A stretch of DNA of 64,000 nt from Alphaproteobacteria bacterium. Its GTDB lineage: Bacteria; Pseudomonadota; Alphaproteobacteria; Rs-D84. The notes beneath the pieces are model-generated. The model made no database searches. It worked only from the letters and a program-made list of their open reading frames with translations, and was not told the origin of the DNA. A program made the translations under genes and the position numbers. The stretch spans positions 1-64,000 of the forward strand of contig JAGCOR010000020.1 of the NCBI GenBank assembly GCA_017642585.1, in the 5' to 3' direction. Positions 34,102 through 43,866 of the stretch are shown one piece after another (position 1 is the stretch's first letter; every line of letters begins with the position of its first letter).

Positions 34102-34977
34102 ATGGAAGAAAAACAAGAAATTTTATCACCAATCGCAGAAATGACCGCAGGGGAAATGTTGCGTAATGCACGTACAACCGGTCGCAGAAAACGTGAAATT
34201 GCCACGATTTCCAGAATTTTGTACATCAGGGAAGATTTTTTAACTGCATTGGAAGAAGGTAATTATCGTGTTATCCCAGAAGATGTGTATATTTTGGGCT
34301 TTGCGCGCAGTTATGCTGTGGAATTAGGTTTGGATCCAGAAGTAGTTATTAAAAAATTAAAACAAGAATTGGGCATAGCTCCAATCGAAGAAAAAACAGA
34401 AACACCAGAACCTGTGAAGAAAGAGGTTGTAAAACCTAATCGCCCAACAGAAACAGTCAAGAAAGACAGATTGAAATTCGTTAAAGTGGCTGTTCAATAT
34501 ATCAAAAAACATTGGATTTGGTTTGCATCTGGTTTTGTTGCTGTGTTGGGAATAATTGCTTTGGTTTTGGTTTTGACAAGTGGCGGTGCAGACAAAGCAC
34601 AAGAATCTGTGGCACAACCAGAACAACAAGAAGTTGTGGAACAAAAAGTTACAGGCCCAGATTTTAGATATCCTGTGCGTGAAAAATTTAATGAAAAAGC
34701 AAGCAAGGAATCACGCGTAGTGTTGCAGGCCGAAAAAGAATCTTGGGTAAAGATTGAAAATGCACGTGGTGATACTGTGTTTTCCCGTGTGTTAGTGCCA
34801 GGTGATGTGTATTACATGCCATTGGGTGATAAATTCAAAGGAACATTTGGAAATGCAGGGGCAATAGATGTTTGGGTTGATGGTCAATTAATCAAAAAAT
34901 TAGGCCCAGCAAATACCAGAAAGACAGGTGTTTCTATGTCCCCAGATGCGTTGAAAGCACTTGGTTTTGCCCAGTAA
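34102..34977 (+). CDS. RodZ-like cell-shape protein
   Basis: 291 residues from the ATG at 34102, preceded by AAAGGA; the earlier frame overlaps dus. The N-terminal RodZ-type helix-turn-helix (about 13-85: MTAGEMLRNARTTGRRKREI, LTALEEGNYRVIPEDVYILG) is followed by a basic juxtamembrane stretch, one transmembrane helix (about 142-162) and a periplasmic beta domain (about 205-285, DUF4115 type). RodZ links MreB to the elongasome. A shape role fits the nearby bactofilin and M23 genes. Distant from E. coli RodZ in length. Confidence 0.85.
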   Translation: MEEKQEILSPIAEMTAGEMLRNARTTGRRKREIATISRILYIREDFLTALEEGNYRVIPEDVYILGFARSYAVELGLDPEVVIKKLKQELGIAPIEEKTETPEPVKKEVVKPNRPTETVKKDRLKFVKVAVQYIKKHWIWFASGFVAVLGIIALVLVLTSGGADKAQESVAQPEQQEVVEQKVTGPDFRYPVREKFNEKASKESRVVLQAEKESWVKIENARGDTVFSRVLVPGDVYYMPLGDKFKGTFGNAGAIDVWVDGQLIKKLGPANTRKTGVSMSPDALKALGFAQ

Positions 34978-35029
34978 TTTTGTTGCCAGACATTGAAATT
35001 ATTGCTGTCGTAACTATATCACAGATATC

Positions 35030-37888
35030 ATGACCGGATTTATAAAAATTCGCGGTGCGCGCGAAAATAATCTTAAGAATATTGATTTGGATCTGCCAAA
35101 GAACAAATTGGTGGTGTTGACTGGTGTATCTGGATCCGGAAAATCTTCATTGGCTTTCAATACTATTTATGCCGAAGGACAACGCAGATATGTTGAATCT
35201 TTGTCCAGTTATGCGCGTCAATTTTTAGATATGCAAAAAAAGCCTGATGTTGATTTAATCGAAGGTTTATCCCCAGCAATTTCCATAGAACAAAAAACTA
35301 CATCAAAAAATCCACGTTCAACCGTGGGGACTGTGACGGAAATATATGATTATTTGCGTTTGTTGTGGGCGCGTATAGGGGTTCCTTATTCGCCTGTAAC
35401 GGGATTACCAATTAAATCGCAAACTATTGCTGAAATGGTTGATTGGACTTTGAAAATTCCACATGGGGTTAAATTCTATATCATGGCGCCAATGGTTCGT
35501 GAAAGAAAAGGCGAATACAAAAAAGAAATTGCTTTCTTGATTAAACAGGGATACCAACGCGCAATCATAGATGGCGAATTATATGAACTGTCATCTGTGC
35601 CACCGTTGGATAAAAATAAAAAGCATAATATTTTCATAATCATAGACCGTGTTGCGATGCCTGATGCAGATTTATCGGGTGATGATGCCGATGAATTTCG
35701 TTCGCGTTTGTATTCTTCGTTCGAAGCATCTTTACGTCTGGTGCCAGGTGCGGTAATTGTTCGCAGATTAGATACAAATCAAGATACTTTATATTCCCAA
35801 GAATACGCATGCCCGGTCAGTGGTTTTACTGTTCCAAAAATAGAACCCAGATTATTTTCTTTTAATGCACCATTGGGCGCGTGCAGTGCTTGTGATGGTT
35901 TGGGTGTGCAATTAAATATATCGCCTGATTTAGTGGTGCCTGATCCTTCGAAATCTATATTAGGTGGTGCAATTGCACCGTGGTCACGTGGTGGCATGTT
36001 AAGCCAATATGAAAATGTTATAGATGCATTACATAAAAAATACAAAATACCTTTGTCAAAACCATGGCATACATTAACTCAAAAAGAAAAAGATATTATT
36101 TTGTATGGTACTGGGGACGAAGAAATCAAAATCAATTGGAATGGGTATGTTTATGAAAAACCATACGAAGGTGTAATTCCAAATTTGGAACGCAGATTGC
36201 GCGAATCTGATTCTGAATCTATGCGTGCAGATCTGGCAAAATATCAAACAGAAAAAACATGTCCTGAATGTCATGGTAAACGTTTGAATATCCAAGCATT
36301 ATGTATAAAAATAAATGATTGCGACATTATGGATGTTTGCGAAATGTCTGTGGAAGATTCTTTGCGTTGGTTTATGGAATTGCCTGAACATTTGACAGAC
36401 AAAGAAAACGAAATTGCAGGTATTATTTTACGCGAAATTACGACCCGTTTATATTTCTTGAAAAATGTTGGGTTGGGATATTTAACTATGTCGCGTATGG
36501 CGGGAACTTTGTCAGGTGGCGAAGCACAACGTATAAGATTGGCATCCCAAATCGGCAGCGGTTTATCGGGGGTATTATATGTATTGGATGAACCATCAAT
36601 TGGTTTGCACCAAAGTGATAATGATAAATTGATAGAAACACTGAAAATGTTGCGCGACAAAGATAATACTGTGATTGTTGTGGAACATGATGAAGATATG
36701 ATGCGGGCTGCTGATTATTTGGTTGATATTGGTCGCGGTGCAGGTATCAATGGTGGAAATGTGATTGCATGTGGAACTCCAGATGAAGTTATTAAATGCG
36801 AAGATTCTTTGACTGGACAATATTTATCAGGCAAAAGAAAGATAGATGTTCCCAAAAAACACCGCGAAGGTAATGGAAAATTCATAAGAATAGAAGGCGC
36901 ACGTGCAAACAATCTTAAAAATATATCTGTTGATTTCCCATTGGGTAAATTTATTGCATTAACTGGTGTGTCGGGGTCTGGTAAATCGACTTTGTTATTA
37001 AATACTTTGTATCCTGCGATTATGCGTGTGTTGTATAATTCTAAATTAGAAGCGGGTGAACATGATATTATTTATGGCATAGAAAACATAGACAAGGTTG
37101 TTGACATAGATCAATCACCAATTGGGCGCAGTCCACGCAGTAATCCTGCAACTTATGTGGGGGTGTTTAATAATATTCGTGAATTTTATGCTGGATTGCC
37201 AGAAGCCAAAGCACGCGGATATGATGCCGGCCGTTTTTCATTTAATGTCAAAGGTGGCAGATGTGAAGCATGCCAGGGTGATGGACAAATAAAAATTGAA
37301 ATGAATTTTTTGGCTGATATTTATGTGGAATGCGATAAATGTCATGGACAAAGATATAATGACGAAACTTTGGCTGTGAAATACAAAGGCAAATCTATTG
37401 CTGATGTGTTAAATATGACGGTTGAAGAAGCATACAGATTTTTCATCAATGTCCCACAAATTGCACGCAAATTGGAATTATTAAAACGTGTCGGTTTGGA
37501 ATACATAAAGTTAGGACAAAGTTCATTAGATTTGTCGGGTGGTGAAGCCCAACGTATTAAATTGTCCAAAGAATTGGCAGCGCGCAGTACTGGTCAAACT
37601 ATATATATATTGGATGAACCAACAACAGGATTGCATTTTGAGGATATAAAATCGCTGTTGTCTGTGTTGCATGAATTGGTCGACCAGGGAAATACCGTAA
37701 TTGTCATAGAACATAATTTGGAAGTTATAAAAACAGCCGATTGGGTTGTAGATTTGGGCCCAAGTGGTGGTGCAGGTGGGGGCAGAATTATTGCAACAGG
37801 AACCCCAGAAGATATCGCCAAAAATGAAGAATCTTTGACCGGTCAATATCTTAAAAAGTATCTGGACAAACCGAAAAAAAGCAAATAA
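35030..37888 (+). CDS. uvrA: Excinuclease ABC subunit A
   Basis: 952 residues with both ABC modules: Walker [13 protein letters not shown] (about 31) and [12 protein letters not shown] (about 640), and signatures [13 protein letters not shown] and [13 protein letters not shown]. There are zinc-finger pairs CSACDG / CPECHG in the first half and CEACQGDG / CDKCHG in the second. UvrA finds bulky DNA lesions and loads UvrB. There is no good ribosome site; TATATC ends 9 nt before the ATG. It begins a run of genes extending to lysC. Confidence 0.98.
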   Translation: MTGFIKIRGARENNLKNIDLDLPKNKLVVLTGVSGSGKSSLAFNTIYAEGQRRYVESLSSYARQFLDMQKKPDVDLIEGLSPAISIEQKTTSKNPRSTVGTVTEIYDYLRLLWARIGVPYSPVTGLPIKSQTIAEMVDWTLKIPHGVKFYIMAPMVRERKGEYKKEIAFLIKQGYQRAIIDGELYELSSVPPLDKNKKHNIFIIIDRVAMPDADLSGDDADEFRSRLYSSFEASLRLVPGAVIVRRLDTNQDTLYSQEYACPVSGFTVPKIEPRLFSFNAPLGACSACDGLGVQLNISPDLVVPDPSKSILGGAIAPWSRGGMLSQYENVIDALHKKYKIPLSKPWHTLTQKEKDIILYGTGDEEIKINWNGYVYEKPYEGVIPNLERRLRESDSESMRADLAKYQTEKTCPECHGKRLNIQALCIKINDCDIMDVCEMSVEDSLRWFMELPEHLTDKENEIAGIILREITTRLYFLKNVGLGYLTMSRMAGTLSGGEAQRIRLASQIGSGLSGVLYVLDEPSIGLHQSDNDKLIETLKMLRDKDNTVIVVEHDEDMMRAADYLVDIGRGAGINGGNVIACGTPDEVIKCEDSLTGQYLSGKRKIDVPKKHREGNGKFIRIEGARANNLKNISVDFPLGKFIALTGVSGSGKSTLLLNTLYPAIMRVLYNSKLEAGEHDIIYGIENIDKVVDIDQSPIGRSPRSNPATYVGVFNNIREFYAGLPEAKARGYDAGRFSFNVKGGRCEACQGDGQIKIEMNFLADIYVECDKCHGQRYNDETLAVKYKGKSIADVLNMTVEEAYRFFINVPQIARKLELLKRVGLEYIKLGQSSLDLSGGEAQRIKLSKELAARSTGQTIYILDEPTTGLHFEDIKSLLSVLHELVDQGNTVIVIEHNLEVIKTADWVVDLGPSGGAGGGRIIATGTPEDIAKNEESLTGQYLKKYLDKPKKSK

Positions 37889-37926
37889 TATAAACAATAT
37901 AAAAACAAACACCAAGGAGATGAAAA

Positions 37927-38421
37927 ATGTTTGGATTTGGAAAAAAGAAAGCAACTCAAGAAACTGAAAACAAAGAAGCAGAATCTGTGAAAATGCCAAC
38001 AGGTATGAAAGCTACCGCTGAACGTATGATGTCTGGTCAATTCGATATGAATGATATGTTGGCACAATTAAAACAAATCAAAAAGATGAGCAATTTCAGT
38101 GGATTATTGAAAATGGTTCCGGGCATGAAAGATGCTGTGGCTGCTATGAAGGAAAAAATTGCAGATGGCAGTGTTGATATGCAAATCAGAATTTTGGAAG
38201 CTATGACAGCCGAAGAACGTGCTGACCCAGAACGTGTATTTGCAAATGCTAAAAATCGTATTGCTGAAACCGCTAAATGCACAGTTCGTGATGTTGAACA
38301 CATCATCAAACAATACACAAAAATGAAACAACAAATGGCTATGATTCAACGTATGGGCGGTATGGAAGCTGTTATGCAACGTATGCAACAAGCCGGTGGT
38401 GTTCCAGGGGGAAATAAATAA
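37927..38421 (+). CDS. Stand-alone SRP54 (Ffh) M-domain-like protein
   Basis: 164 residues, AAGGAG upstream. After a charged 30-residue N-terminus, the whole protein follows the Ffh M domain: SGQFDMNDMLAQLKQIKKM, LLKMVPGM, ILEAMTAEERADPERVF, RIA, VRDVEHIIKQYTKMK and a Met/Gln-rich tail (RMGGMEAVMQRM). The NG GTPase domain is absent, and the upstream sequence is uvrA, not a broken ffh. In true Ffh the RNA-binding segment is S-R-x-R-R-I-A-x-G-S/C-G; here it reads ANAKNRIAETAKCT, so the Gly-Ser-Gly loop is lost. It could bind hydrophobic helices or RNA, but function is unknown. It lies 38 nt after uvrA. Confidence 0.82.
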   Translation: MFGFGKKKATQETENKEAESVKMPTGMKATAERMMSGQFDMNDMLAQLKQIKKMSNFSGLLKMVPGMKDAVAAMKEKIADGSVDMQIRILEAMTAEERADPERVFANAKNRIAETAKCTVRDVEHIIKQYTKMKQQMAMIQRMGGMEAVMQRMQQAGGVPGGNK

Positions 38422-38422
38422 A

Positions 38423-38779
38423 ATGGAAGGTATCGTTCGGGTTGGTGAACAATCTTATAATATTGTCCCAATTGAAATAAAACATTTTGGACCTTTGTAT
38501 GACAGATTCCAAGATTTGGAAGGGTGGCGCATAACCATCAATTTCAAAGGAAATATATTAGGTTTGGCGCATCAGCCAGAATTGTGCAGACGATATGGTA
38601 TTTGTCCTCGTGGTGCAGAAATGATATATCGTGATTACAGTTCAACCAGAGATATCACGCAAATCAGATATATGTTCAACAGCGGTTTATTCAAAAAACG
38701 TTGTGAAAAACGCGCAACACAATTCAAGCAAGAAATTCAAAATAAAATGAATTCTGGACAACAACACGCGGGGCGTTGA
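38423..38779 (+). CDS. Unknown protein, single-unit member of a tandem family
   Basis: 118 residues from the ATG at 38423, one base after the stop of the M-domain gene; GGGGG lies upstream within that gene. Soluble and basic. It shares a pattern with the next gene: LEGWRITINFKGN here against LKGFRVTVTYNGR there, and IRYMFNSGLF against VDYIFRDGLF, each followed by a basic helix with F-K-[QK]-[ED]. No known family recognised. Confidence 0.7.
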   Translation: MEGIVRVGEQSYNIVPIEIKHFGPLYDRFQDLEGWRITINFKGNILGLAHQPELCRRYGICPRGAEMIYRDYSSTRDITQIRYMFNSGLFKKRCEKRATQFKQEIQNKMNSGQQHAGR

Positions 38780-38795
38780 TAACGGGGGTAATAGC

Positions 38796-39452
38796 ATGAA
38801 AAAACGGATAGACATTTTACAGCCAATTAATGTGTCGGGTGTTTATACCGTTTTGAAAGACCCACAAACTTTAAAGGGTTTTCGGGTTACTGTTACTTAT
38901 AATGGTCGGTCAAATATTAAACAAAAACGTTCAAATAAAATTGATGTGTTTCCAACTAAACGCGGATGCAAATTTGGCAATGTAGTTTATGGTGATGATA
39001 AAACATCCGTTGATTATATTTTTCGTGATGGTTTGTTTTTGCCTGATTCTATGGCGCGTGCCAATGATTTCAAAAAAGATGTAGAACAAATCGTTAATTC
39101 GCAACCTGTCGAAGCAAATGGGGTGGGGAAATGTTTCTTTTCACTGCGTTTGAAAAAATGGTCTATGTGTAAACCAATCGGTAATGACAGTATGTCTGTG
39201 GGATATGGTGTAACGGTCAATTATCCTGGGAATTTAACCTTAAACCCTTTGTTTAAATATCATATCGAAGAACCGGATGTTAATGTTGCGAGTGTAACAT
39301 ATAATCCACATACAAAAATGACAGAAGTTTTATATTATGTCAGCCAAAAAGATTACATGAATGCGAAAGACGCTTATACTGTTGCGAATGTGTTTCACAT
39401 CATGATATGTTATCGAATAGCCGGTACACAAAGAAATGAAAATATTAAATAA
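38796..39452 (+). CDS. Unknown protein, two-unit relative of the preceding gene
   Basis: 218 residues; GGGGG lies 8 nt before the ATG. The N-terminal half (about 10-105) resembles the preceding protein (GFRVTVTYNGR, YIFRDGLF, FKKDVEQIV). The C-terminal half (about 118-210) appears to be a second, more diverged copy (GYGVTVNYPGN). No signal peptide. Its 3' end overlaps the rlmE start by 17 nt, so the two are in one transcript. Function unknown. Confidence 0.7.
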   Translation: MKKRIDILQPINVSGVYTVLKDPQTLKGFRVTVTYNGRSNIKQKRSNKIDVFPTKRGCKFGNVVYGDDKTSVDYIFRDGLFLPDSMARANDFKKDVEQIVNSQPVEANGVGKCFFSLRLKKWSMCKPIGNDSMSVGYGVTVNYPGNLTLNPLFKYHIEEPDVNVASVTYNPHTKMTEVLYYVSQKDYMNAKDAYTVANVFHIMICYRIAGTQRNENIK

Positions 39453-40095
39453 AAAAATTGCAGCACATAAATCTTCGGTTGCATGGCTTCAACGTCAGGC
39501 GGCCGATCCTTATGTTGCGCGCGCCCAGAAAGATGGGTATCGTGCGCGTGCTGCATATAAAATCATAGAAATAAATGACAGATATCATTTCTTTCGTGAT
39601 GGCCAGGTTGTTGTTGATTTGGGTGCAGCGCCGGGTTCTTGGTCGCAATATGTTGCTCACGAATTTCCAAAATCAAGAATTTTTGCTATGGATTTGTTGG
39701 AAATTAAACCTATTAACGGGGTTGAATTTTACCAGGGAGATTTTACAACCGATGAAGCGTTGCGTTGGTTGGAAGATAAATTAAATATTCCACATGATGA
39801 AATCGGTGGCGGCACTGCGGATGTTGTTATGTCTGATATGGCACCGAACACTGTGGGACACAAAAAAACAGACCATTTACGTCAAATGGTTTTGTTGGAA
39901 TATGCTTTTGATTTTGCATTACATGCGTTGAAGCAGGGGGGGACGTTTGTTGCTAAATCTTTCACGGGTGGTACAACAAACGATTTGTTAAAACAAATCA
40001 AAGAACATTTCGAAGATGTGCATCATATAAAACCGCCATCTTCACGCAAAGATTCTGTGGAAATGTTCATTGTCGCCACTGGGTTCAAAGGGTAA
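39436..40095 (+). CDS. rlmE: 23S rRNA 2'-O-ribose methyltransferase RlmE (FtsJ)
   Basis: 219 residues. The SAM-binding motif VVDLGAAPGSWSQY and the K-D-K-E catalytic set are visible: Lys in RARAAYKIIE, Asp in VMSDMAPN, Lys in FVAKSFTGG, Glu in SVEMF. RlmE methylates U2552 of 23S rRNA in a late 50S assembly step. It overlaps the upstream gene by 17 nt and is 17 nt from the aspartate kinase gene. Confidence 0.96.
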   Translation: MKILNKKIAAHKSSVAWLQRQAADPYVARAQKDGYRARAAYKIIEINDRYHFFRDGQVVVDLGAAPGSWSQYVAHEFPKSRIFAMDLLEIKPINGVEFYQGDFTTDEALRWLEDKLNIPHDEIGGGTADVVMSDMAPNTVGHKKTDHLRQMVLLEYAFDFALHALKQGGTFVAKSFTGGTTNDLLKQIKEHFEDVHHIKPPSSRKDSVEMFIVATGFKG

Positions 40096-40112
40096 TGTAG
40101 AAAGGTCAAAAC

Positions 40113-40838
40113 ATGAAAATTGTTATGAAATTCGGTGGAACATCTGTCGCCGATATAGCAAAAATTAAAAATGTAGCCAACATAATAGCAAAACAAAGTA
40201 AAACTGCGGATGTTGCAGTGGTTGTTTCTGCTATGGGAAAAACGACAAATGCTTTGACTGCATTGGCACATCAAATCACCGACAAACCGAATTTGCGTGA
40301 ATTGGATGCGTTGTTATCAACGGGTGAAAATACATCTGTCGCATTGTTGGCATTGGCATTAAATTCGATAGGTGTTCCTGCAAAAAGTTTTAATGCTATG
40401 CAACTGGGAATTATAACAAACGATAATTTCGGTGATGCAGAAATTATGCATATAAATACGTGGAGTATTCCATATAAAGTTATTCCTGTGATTACGGGTT
40501 TTCAAGGCATGACCGAACATGGCGATATAACAACATTAGGACGTGAAGGTTCAGATACATCTGCAGTTGCGATTGCTGCGGCGATTGTAGCCGATTATTG
40601 TGATATTTATACCGATGTAGATGGTGTTTATACTGCCGATCCAAATGTTGTAAAAGATGCCAAAAAATTAGATTTCATTTCGTATGACGATATGTTGAAA
40701 ATGGCAAACAACGGTGCAAAAGTTCTGCACCCGCGCAGTGTTTCAACCGCACAAAAATACAATGTTCCAATTCGTGTGCGTGGAACATTTACACCAAATG
40801 ATTTGGGAACTTTGGTTGCAGCATCAAAACGAAGATAA
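40113..40838 (+). CDS. lysC: Aspartate kinase catalytic domain without ACT domains
   Basis: 241 residues, GAAAGG upstream. The kinase domain is complete: [10 protein letters not shown] (ATP/aspartate site), [42 protein letters not shown] and [15 protein letters not shown]. It then stops near the end of the catalytic domain ([14 protein letters not shown]), where standard enzymes of about 400 residues continue into two ACT domains for lysine/threonine feedback. The stop is 2 nt from the end of convergent rnhA, so no hidden ACT region can follow. It makes aspartyl phosphate for the lysine/diaminopimelate and threonine/methionine branches. Confidence 0.9.
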   Translation: MKIVMKFGGTSVADIAKIKNVANIIAKQSKTADVAVVVSAMGKTTNALTALAHQITDKPNLRELDALLSTGENTSVALLALALNSIGVPAKSFNAMQLGIITNDNFGDAEIMHINTWSIPYKVIPVITGFQGMTEHGDITTLGREGSDTSAVAIAAAIVADYCDIYTDVDGVYTADPNVVKDAKKLDFISYDDMLKMANNGAKVLHPRSVSTAQKYNVPIRVRGTFTPNDLGTLVAASKRR

Positions 40839-40840
40839 TT

Positions 40841-41269
40841 TTATTTATAACTTTCGGCCGCAGTACGCGCCAAATCATCAACGCGTTCATTAAATTCTTC
40901 GCCGTTATGACCCCGCACCCAAACCCAATGAATTTTAATCTGGGATGCCAATTCATCCAATTTCTGCCATAATTCTTTGTTTTTTACAGGTTTTTTATCT
41001 GCGGTCCGCCAATTATTTTTCTTCCAATTTTTTATCCAAGATTCCATACCATTTTTGACATATTGGCTGTCGGTATGAATTTCAATTTCTTTGTGTTTTT
41101 TTGCAGCCGTCAAAGCACGAATAACAGCAGTCAATTCCATTTGATTATTGGTAGTATTTTTTTCGCCACCGCAACGTTCCGCAATATTCACACCATCAGT
41201 AGCAATAAATCCCCATCCGCCTGGTCCTGGGTTACCTAAACAACTGCCGTCTGTCCAAATTTTTAGCAT
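40841..41269 (-). CDS. rnhA: Ribonuclease HI
   Basis: 142 residues. Catalytic carboxylates lie in IWTDGSCLGNPGPGG, NQMELTAVIRAL, IHTDSQYVKNG and VDDLARTAA; the basic handle (KNWKKNNWRTADKKPVKN) is also present. It removes RNA from RNA-DNA hybrids. AAGGA precedes the start. Divergent from transketolase, with a 37-nt gap. Confidence 0.97.
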   Translation of the reverse strand: MLKIWTDGSCLGNPGPGGWGFIATDGVNIAERCGGEKNTTNNQMELTAVIRALTAAKKHKEIEIHTDSQYVKNGMESWIKNWKKNNWRTADKKPVKNKELWQKLDELASQIKIHWVWVRGHNGEEFNERVDDLARTAAESYK

Positions 41270-41292
41270 TTTATTTAATATCCTTTTTGTGA

Positions 41293-41306
41293 TATAATAT
41301 CATAAA
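41293..41306 (+). promoter_or_regulatory. -10 box for a leaderless transketolase transcript
   Basis: A perfect TATAAT at 41293-41298 is followed by 8 nt and the ATG at 41307, with no ribosome site between. Confidence 0.55.
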
Positions 41307-43082
41307 ATGAAATTCAATGCCAAACAATTACAGCAAATGTCAAATGTTGCACGCTCTTGCGCGCTGGGTGCGATTTTGTCTGCACACAGCGGACATATTG
41401 GAATTGTGCTGGATGCGGCGGAAATGATGACATGCGTTTTTGCGAATCATTTACGCTCTGGCGTGGACAGGTTTATTTTATCCGCCGGCCATGGCAGTGC
41501 TCTGTTGTATTCTGTATTAAAATTATCGGGCTATAAAATTGGTGATTTAAAAAAATTCAGGAAATTTGGCGGATTGCCCGGCCATCCAGAATATGGAATT
41601 GACGGTGTTGATGCAACAACTGGGCCGTTGGGCCAGGGTGTAGGAAATGCGGTAGGTTTGGCTTTGGCTCAAAAAATTCGCGGAATATCTGGGTTTACAT
41701 ATTGTATTTGTTCAGACGGCGATTTAACCGAAGGTGTATCATACGAATCGCTGGCATTTGCAGGTCGTATGAAAATAAATAATTTGATAGTCCTGTGGGA
41801 TGACAACAAAATGTCCATAGACGGTGTCGCCCAAATTGATATAGATGTAAATTCCCGTATGCGTTCAATGGGTTGGAATGTTATGTCTGTGCGTGGCAAC
41901 GATATTACATCTATTGAAAATGCTTTGGACAGGGCGAAGAAATCTGGAATGCCTGTGTTTATCCAATGCAAAAATGTTTTAGGTCGCGGATCGTCTTTGG
42001 AAAATGATCACAGGGCGCATGGATATGCTTTGTCTGATACTGAATTATTAGATTTGATTGCAAAAAATACATGTCCGGACGGCGTTGCATTATGGGATAT
42101 AGTTGCCAGTCGGCCAAAGGCAAAAATTGATAAAATGACCGCGGTTTTGCCACGTGTAAAGATACCAGTAACCCCGGAAAAAATTTCCACACGTGAATTG
42201 TCGGGTGTGTATCTTGATTTGTTGATGCGGGCGGGTGCAGATTTGGTTACGGGGTCTGCTGATTTGGCGGAAAATACACGCGTTAAAACATCTGTGTCCA
42301 AAGATATCAAAGTTGGTGATTTCAATGGAAATTATATAAATTATGGTGTTCGCGAACATGGTATGGGCGCGATGATGAACGGTTTAGTTGCCGGTGGTGT
42401 TCGTCCTGTGGGTGCAACATTTTTGGCGTTCAGTGATTATATGCGCCCCGCAATTCGAATTGCTGCGCTGTCTGGGTTGCCAACAATTTATGTCTTTTCA
42501 CACGACAGTATTTGTGTTGGTGAAGATGGTCCAACGCACCAACCAATTGAACAATTACCATCTTTGCGGTTAATCCCGAATTTCCAGGTTTATCGCCCAT
42601 GTAACATGGCAGAGGTTGCATATTCATGGAACGCGATGATTCGTGATTTGAAAAATCCATCTGCGCTGATTTTGTCGCGCCAAAAATTCAAGCAAATTCC
42701 AACACCAAGTGATTCAGAAATTTCGCGCGGGGGATATGTGATATATCCTGCAAAATCAGGTATCGCAAAAACTACATTGGTTGCGACAGGATCAGAGGTT
42801 CCGTTGGCGGTTGAAATTGCCACGCGGTTCAAACATGTCCAGGTTGTATCTATGCCAAATGTTGGCGTGTTCAAAGCCCAAGATGATAAATACAAAGATA
42901 AAATATTGCGTGGGTGTGTAATCGCCATAGAAGCATCGGTCCCAGACAGTTGGTTTGAAATTGCAGATGCGGTTATCGGTGTTGATAAATTTGGTGCTTC
43001 GGGGCCAGCAGATACAGTTTATAACGAATATGGATTTGATGTTGATAAAATAATAAGTGAAATAAAATCGTACATAAAATAA
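41307..43082 (+). CDS. tkt: Transketolase
   Basis: 591 residues, shorter than the usual 650-670. The thiamine-diphosphate region has SAHSGHIGIVLDAAEMM, SAGHGSALLYSVL, TGPLGQGVGNAVGLALA and CSDGDLTEGVSYESLAFAG. The pyrimidine-binding half has NYGVREHGMGAMMNGL and ICVGEDGPTHQPIEQL. It moves two-carbon units in the pentose phosphate pathway, matching rpiB elsewhere in the window. The stop overlaps the next start (TAATG). It has no Shine-Dalgarno but a TATAAT 8 nt upstream. Confidence 0.95.
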   Translation: MKFNAKQLQQMSNVARSCALGAILSAHSGHIGIVLDAAEMMTCVFANHLRSGVDRFILSAGHGSALLYSVLKLSGYKIGDLKKFRKFGGLPGHPEYGIDGVDATTGPLGQGVGNAVGLALAQKIRGISGFTYCICSDGDLTEGVSYESLAFAGRMKINNLIVLWDDNKMSIDGVAQIDIDVNSRMRSMGWNVMSVRGNDITSIENALDRAKKSGMPVFIQCKNVLGRGSSLENDHRAHGYALSDTELLDLIAKNTCPDGVALWDIVASRPKAKIDKMTAVLPRVKIPVTPEKISTRELSGVYLDLLMRAGADLVTGSADLAENTRVKTSVSKDIKVGDFNGNYINYGVREHGMGAMMNGLVAGGVRPVGATFLAFSDYMRPAIRIAALSGLPTIYVFSHDSICVGEDGPTHQPIEQLPSLRLIPNFQVYRPCNMAEVAYSWNAMIRDLKNPSALILSRQKFKQIPTPSDSEISRGGYVIYPAKSGIAKTTLVATGSEVPLAVEIATRFKHVQVVSMPNVGVFKAQDDKYKDKILRGCVIAIEASVPDSWFEIADAVIGVDKFGASGPADTVYNEYGFDVDKIISEIKSYIK

Positions 43083-43786
43083 TGTCATCCGATATGTTTT
43101 TTGTTTTGTCAAATGGGGAAAAGGTTCCTGTGGTCATAGAAACACGGCGCGGAATGCGTAATGTAACTTTGCGACCAAAAACCACTCCGCATTTTGAAAT
43201 ACATATATCAAAGCCATGGACAACATCGGACAGTTTTGTTTTGAAATTTTTGGAATCTAAACGTAAATGGATAGAAAAGATTTTTAGTACCGCACCAAAA
43301 AAAGAACATTTGATGCCTGGGGACAACATAGAATTTTTGGAACATACAGTATCTTTGGTTCATAACCCTAAATTTAAATCAGATAATTATTTGGATAACG
43401 ACAAAACGATATTATGTATTGGGGGCGGGGCGGATATGTTTGAAAGACGTGTTCGCGATTTTATCAAAAATGAATTTTTGAAATCTGTAAAGCAAATTAT
43501 AAAAACAACGCCACGTGAATTTTGGCCGAATCGTATCAGTTTGCGTGATACTACTTCGCGGTGGGGGTCGTGTTCTTCGAACAAGAATATTTCTTTTTCG
43601 TGGCGATTGGCTTTTGCTCCATATGAAGTGATGCGATATGTTATTATGCATGAATTGGCGCACACCAAACATATGGATCATTCACCGGAATTTTGGGCAA
43701 CTGTGGCACAACTGTATGGTTTCGGTGTTGAAAAAGCAAAAAGATGGTTATCAAAAAACGGTGGAAGTTTGCATAAGTATTTTTAA
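43082..43786 (+). CDS. YgjP/SprT-like zinc metallopeptidase
   Basis: 234 residues. Family blocks are RDTTSRWGSCSSNKNISFSW and YVIMHELAHTKHMDHSPEFW, with the HExxH zinc site and a downstream His. This is the widespread YgjP (DUF45) group, often annotated M48-like. Its cellular substrate is not established. The start codon overlaps the transketolase stop by one base, so translation is coupled. Confidence 0.9.
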   Translation: MSSDMFFVLSNGEKVPVVIETRRGMRNVTLRPKTTPHFEIHISKPWTTSDSFVLKFLESKRKWIEKIFSTAPKKEHLMPGDNIEFLEHTVSLVHNPKFKSDNYLDNDKTILCIGGGADMFERRVRDFIKNEFLKSVKQIIKTTPREFWPNRISLRDTTSRWGSCSSNKNISFSWRLAFAPYEVMRYVIMHELAHTKHMDHSPEFWATVAQLYGFGVEKAKRWLSKNGGSLHKYF

Positions 43787-43811
43787 TTGAAATTTTTATT
43801 CATAAAAGGTG

Positions 43812-43840
43812 TTGAATCAATGGTTGTTTTTTGATATAAT
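43812..43840 (+). promoter_or_regulatory. Sigma70-type promoter
   Basis: TTGAAT (43812-43817), 17-nt spacer, TATAAT (43835-43840), 26 nt before the ATG of the exported cysteine/glycine-rich protein; AGGATAGGAG provides the ribosome site. Confidence 0.75.
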
Positions 43841-43866
43841 CATGACAAAAGGATAGGAGAAAAAAT

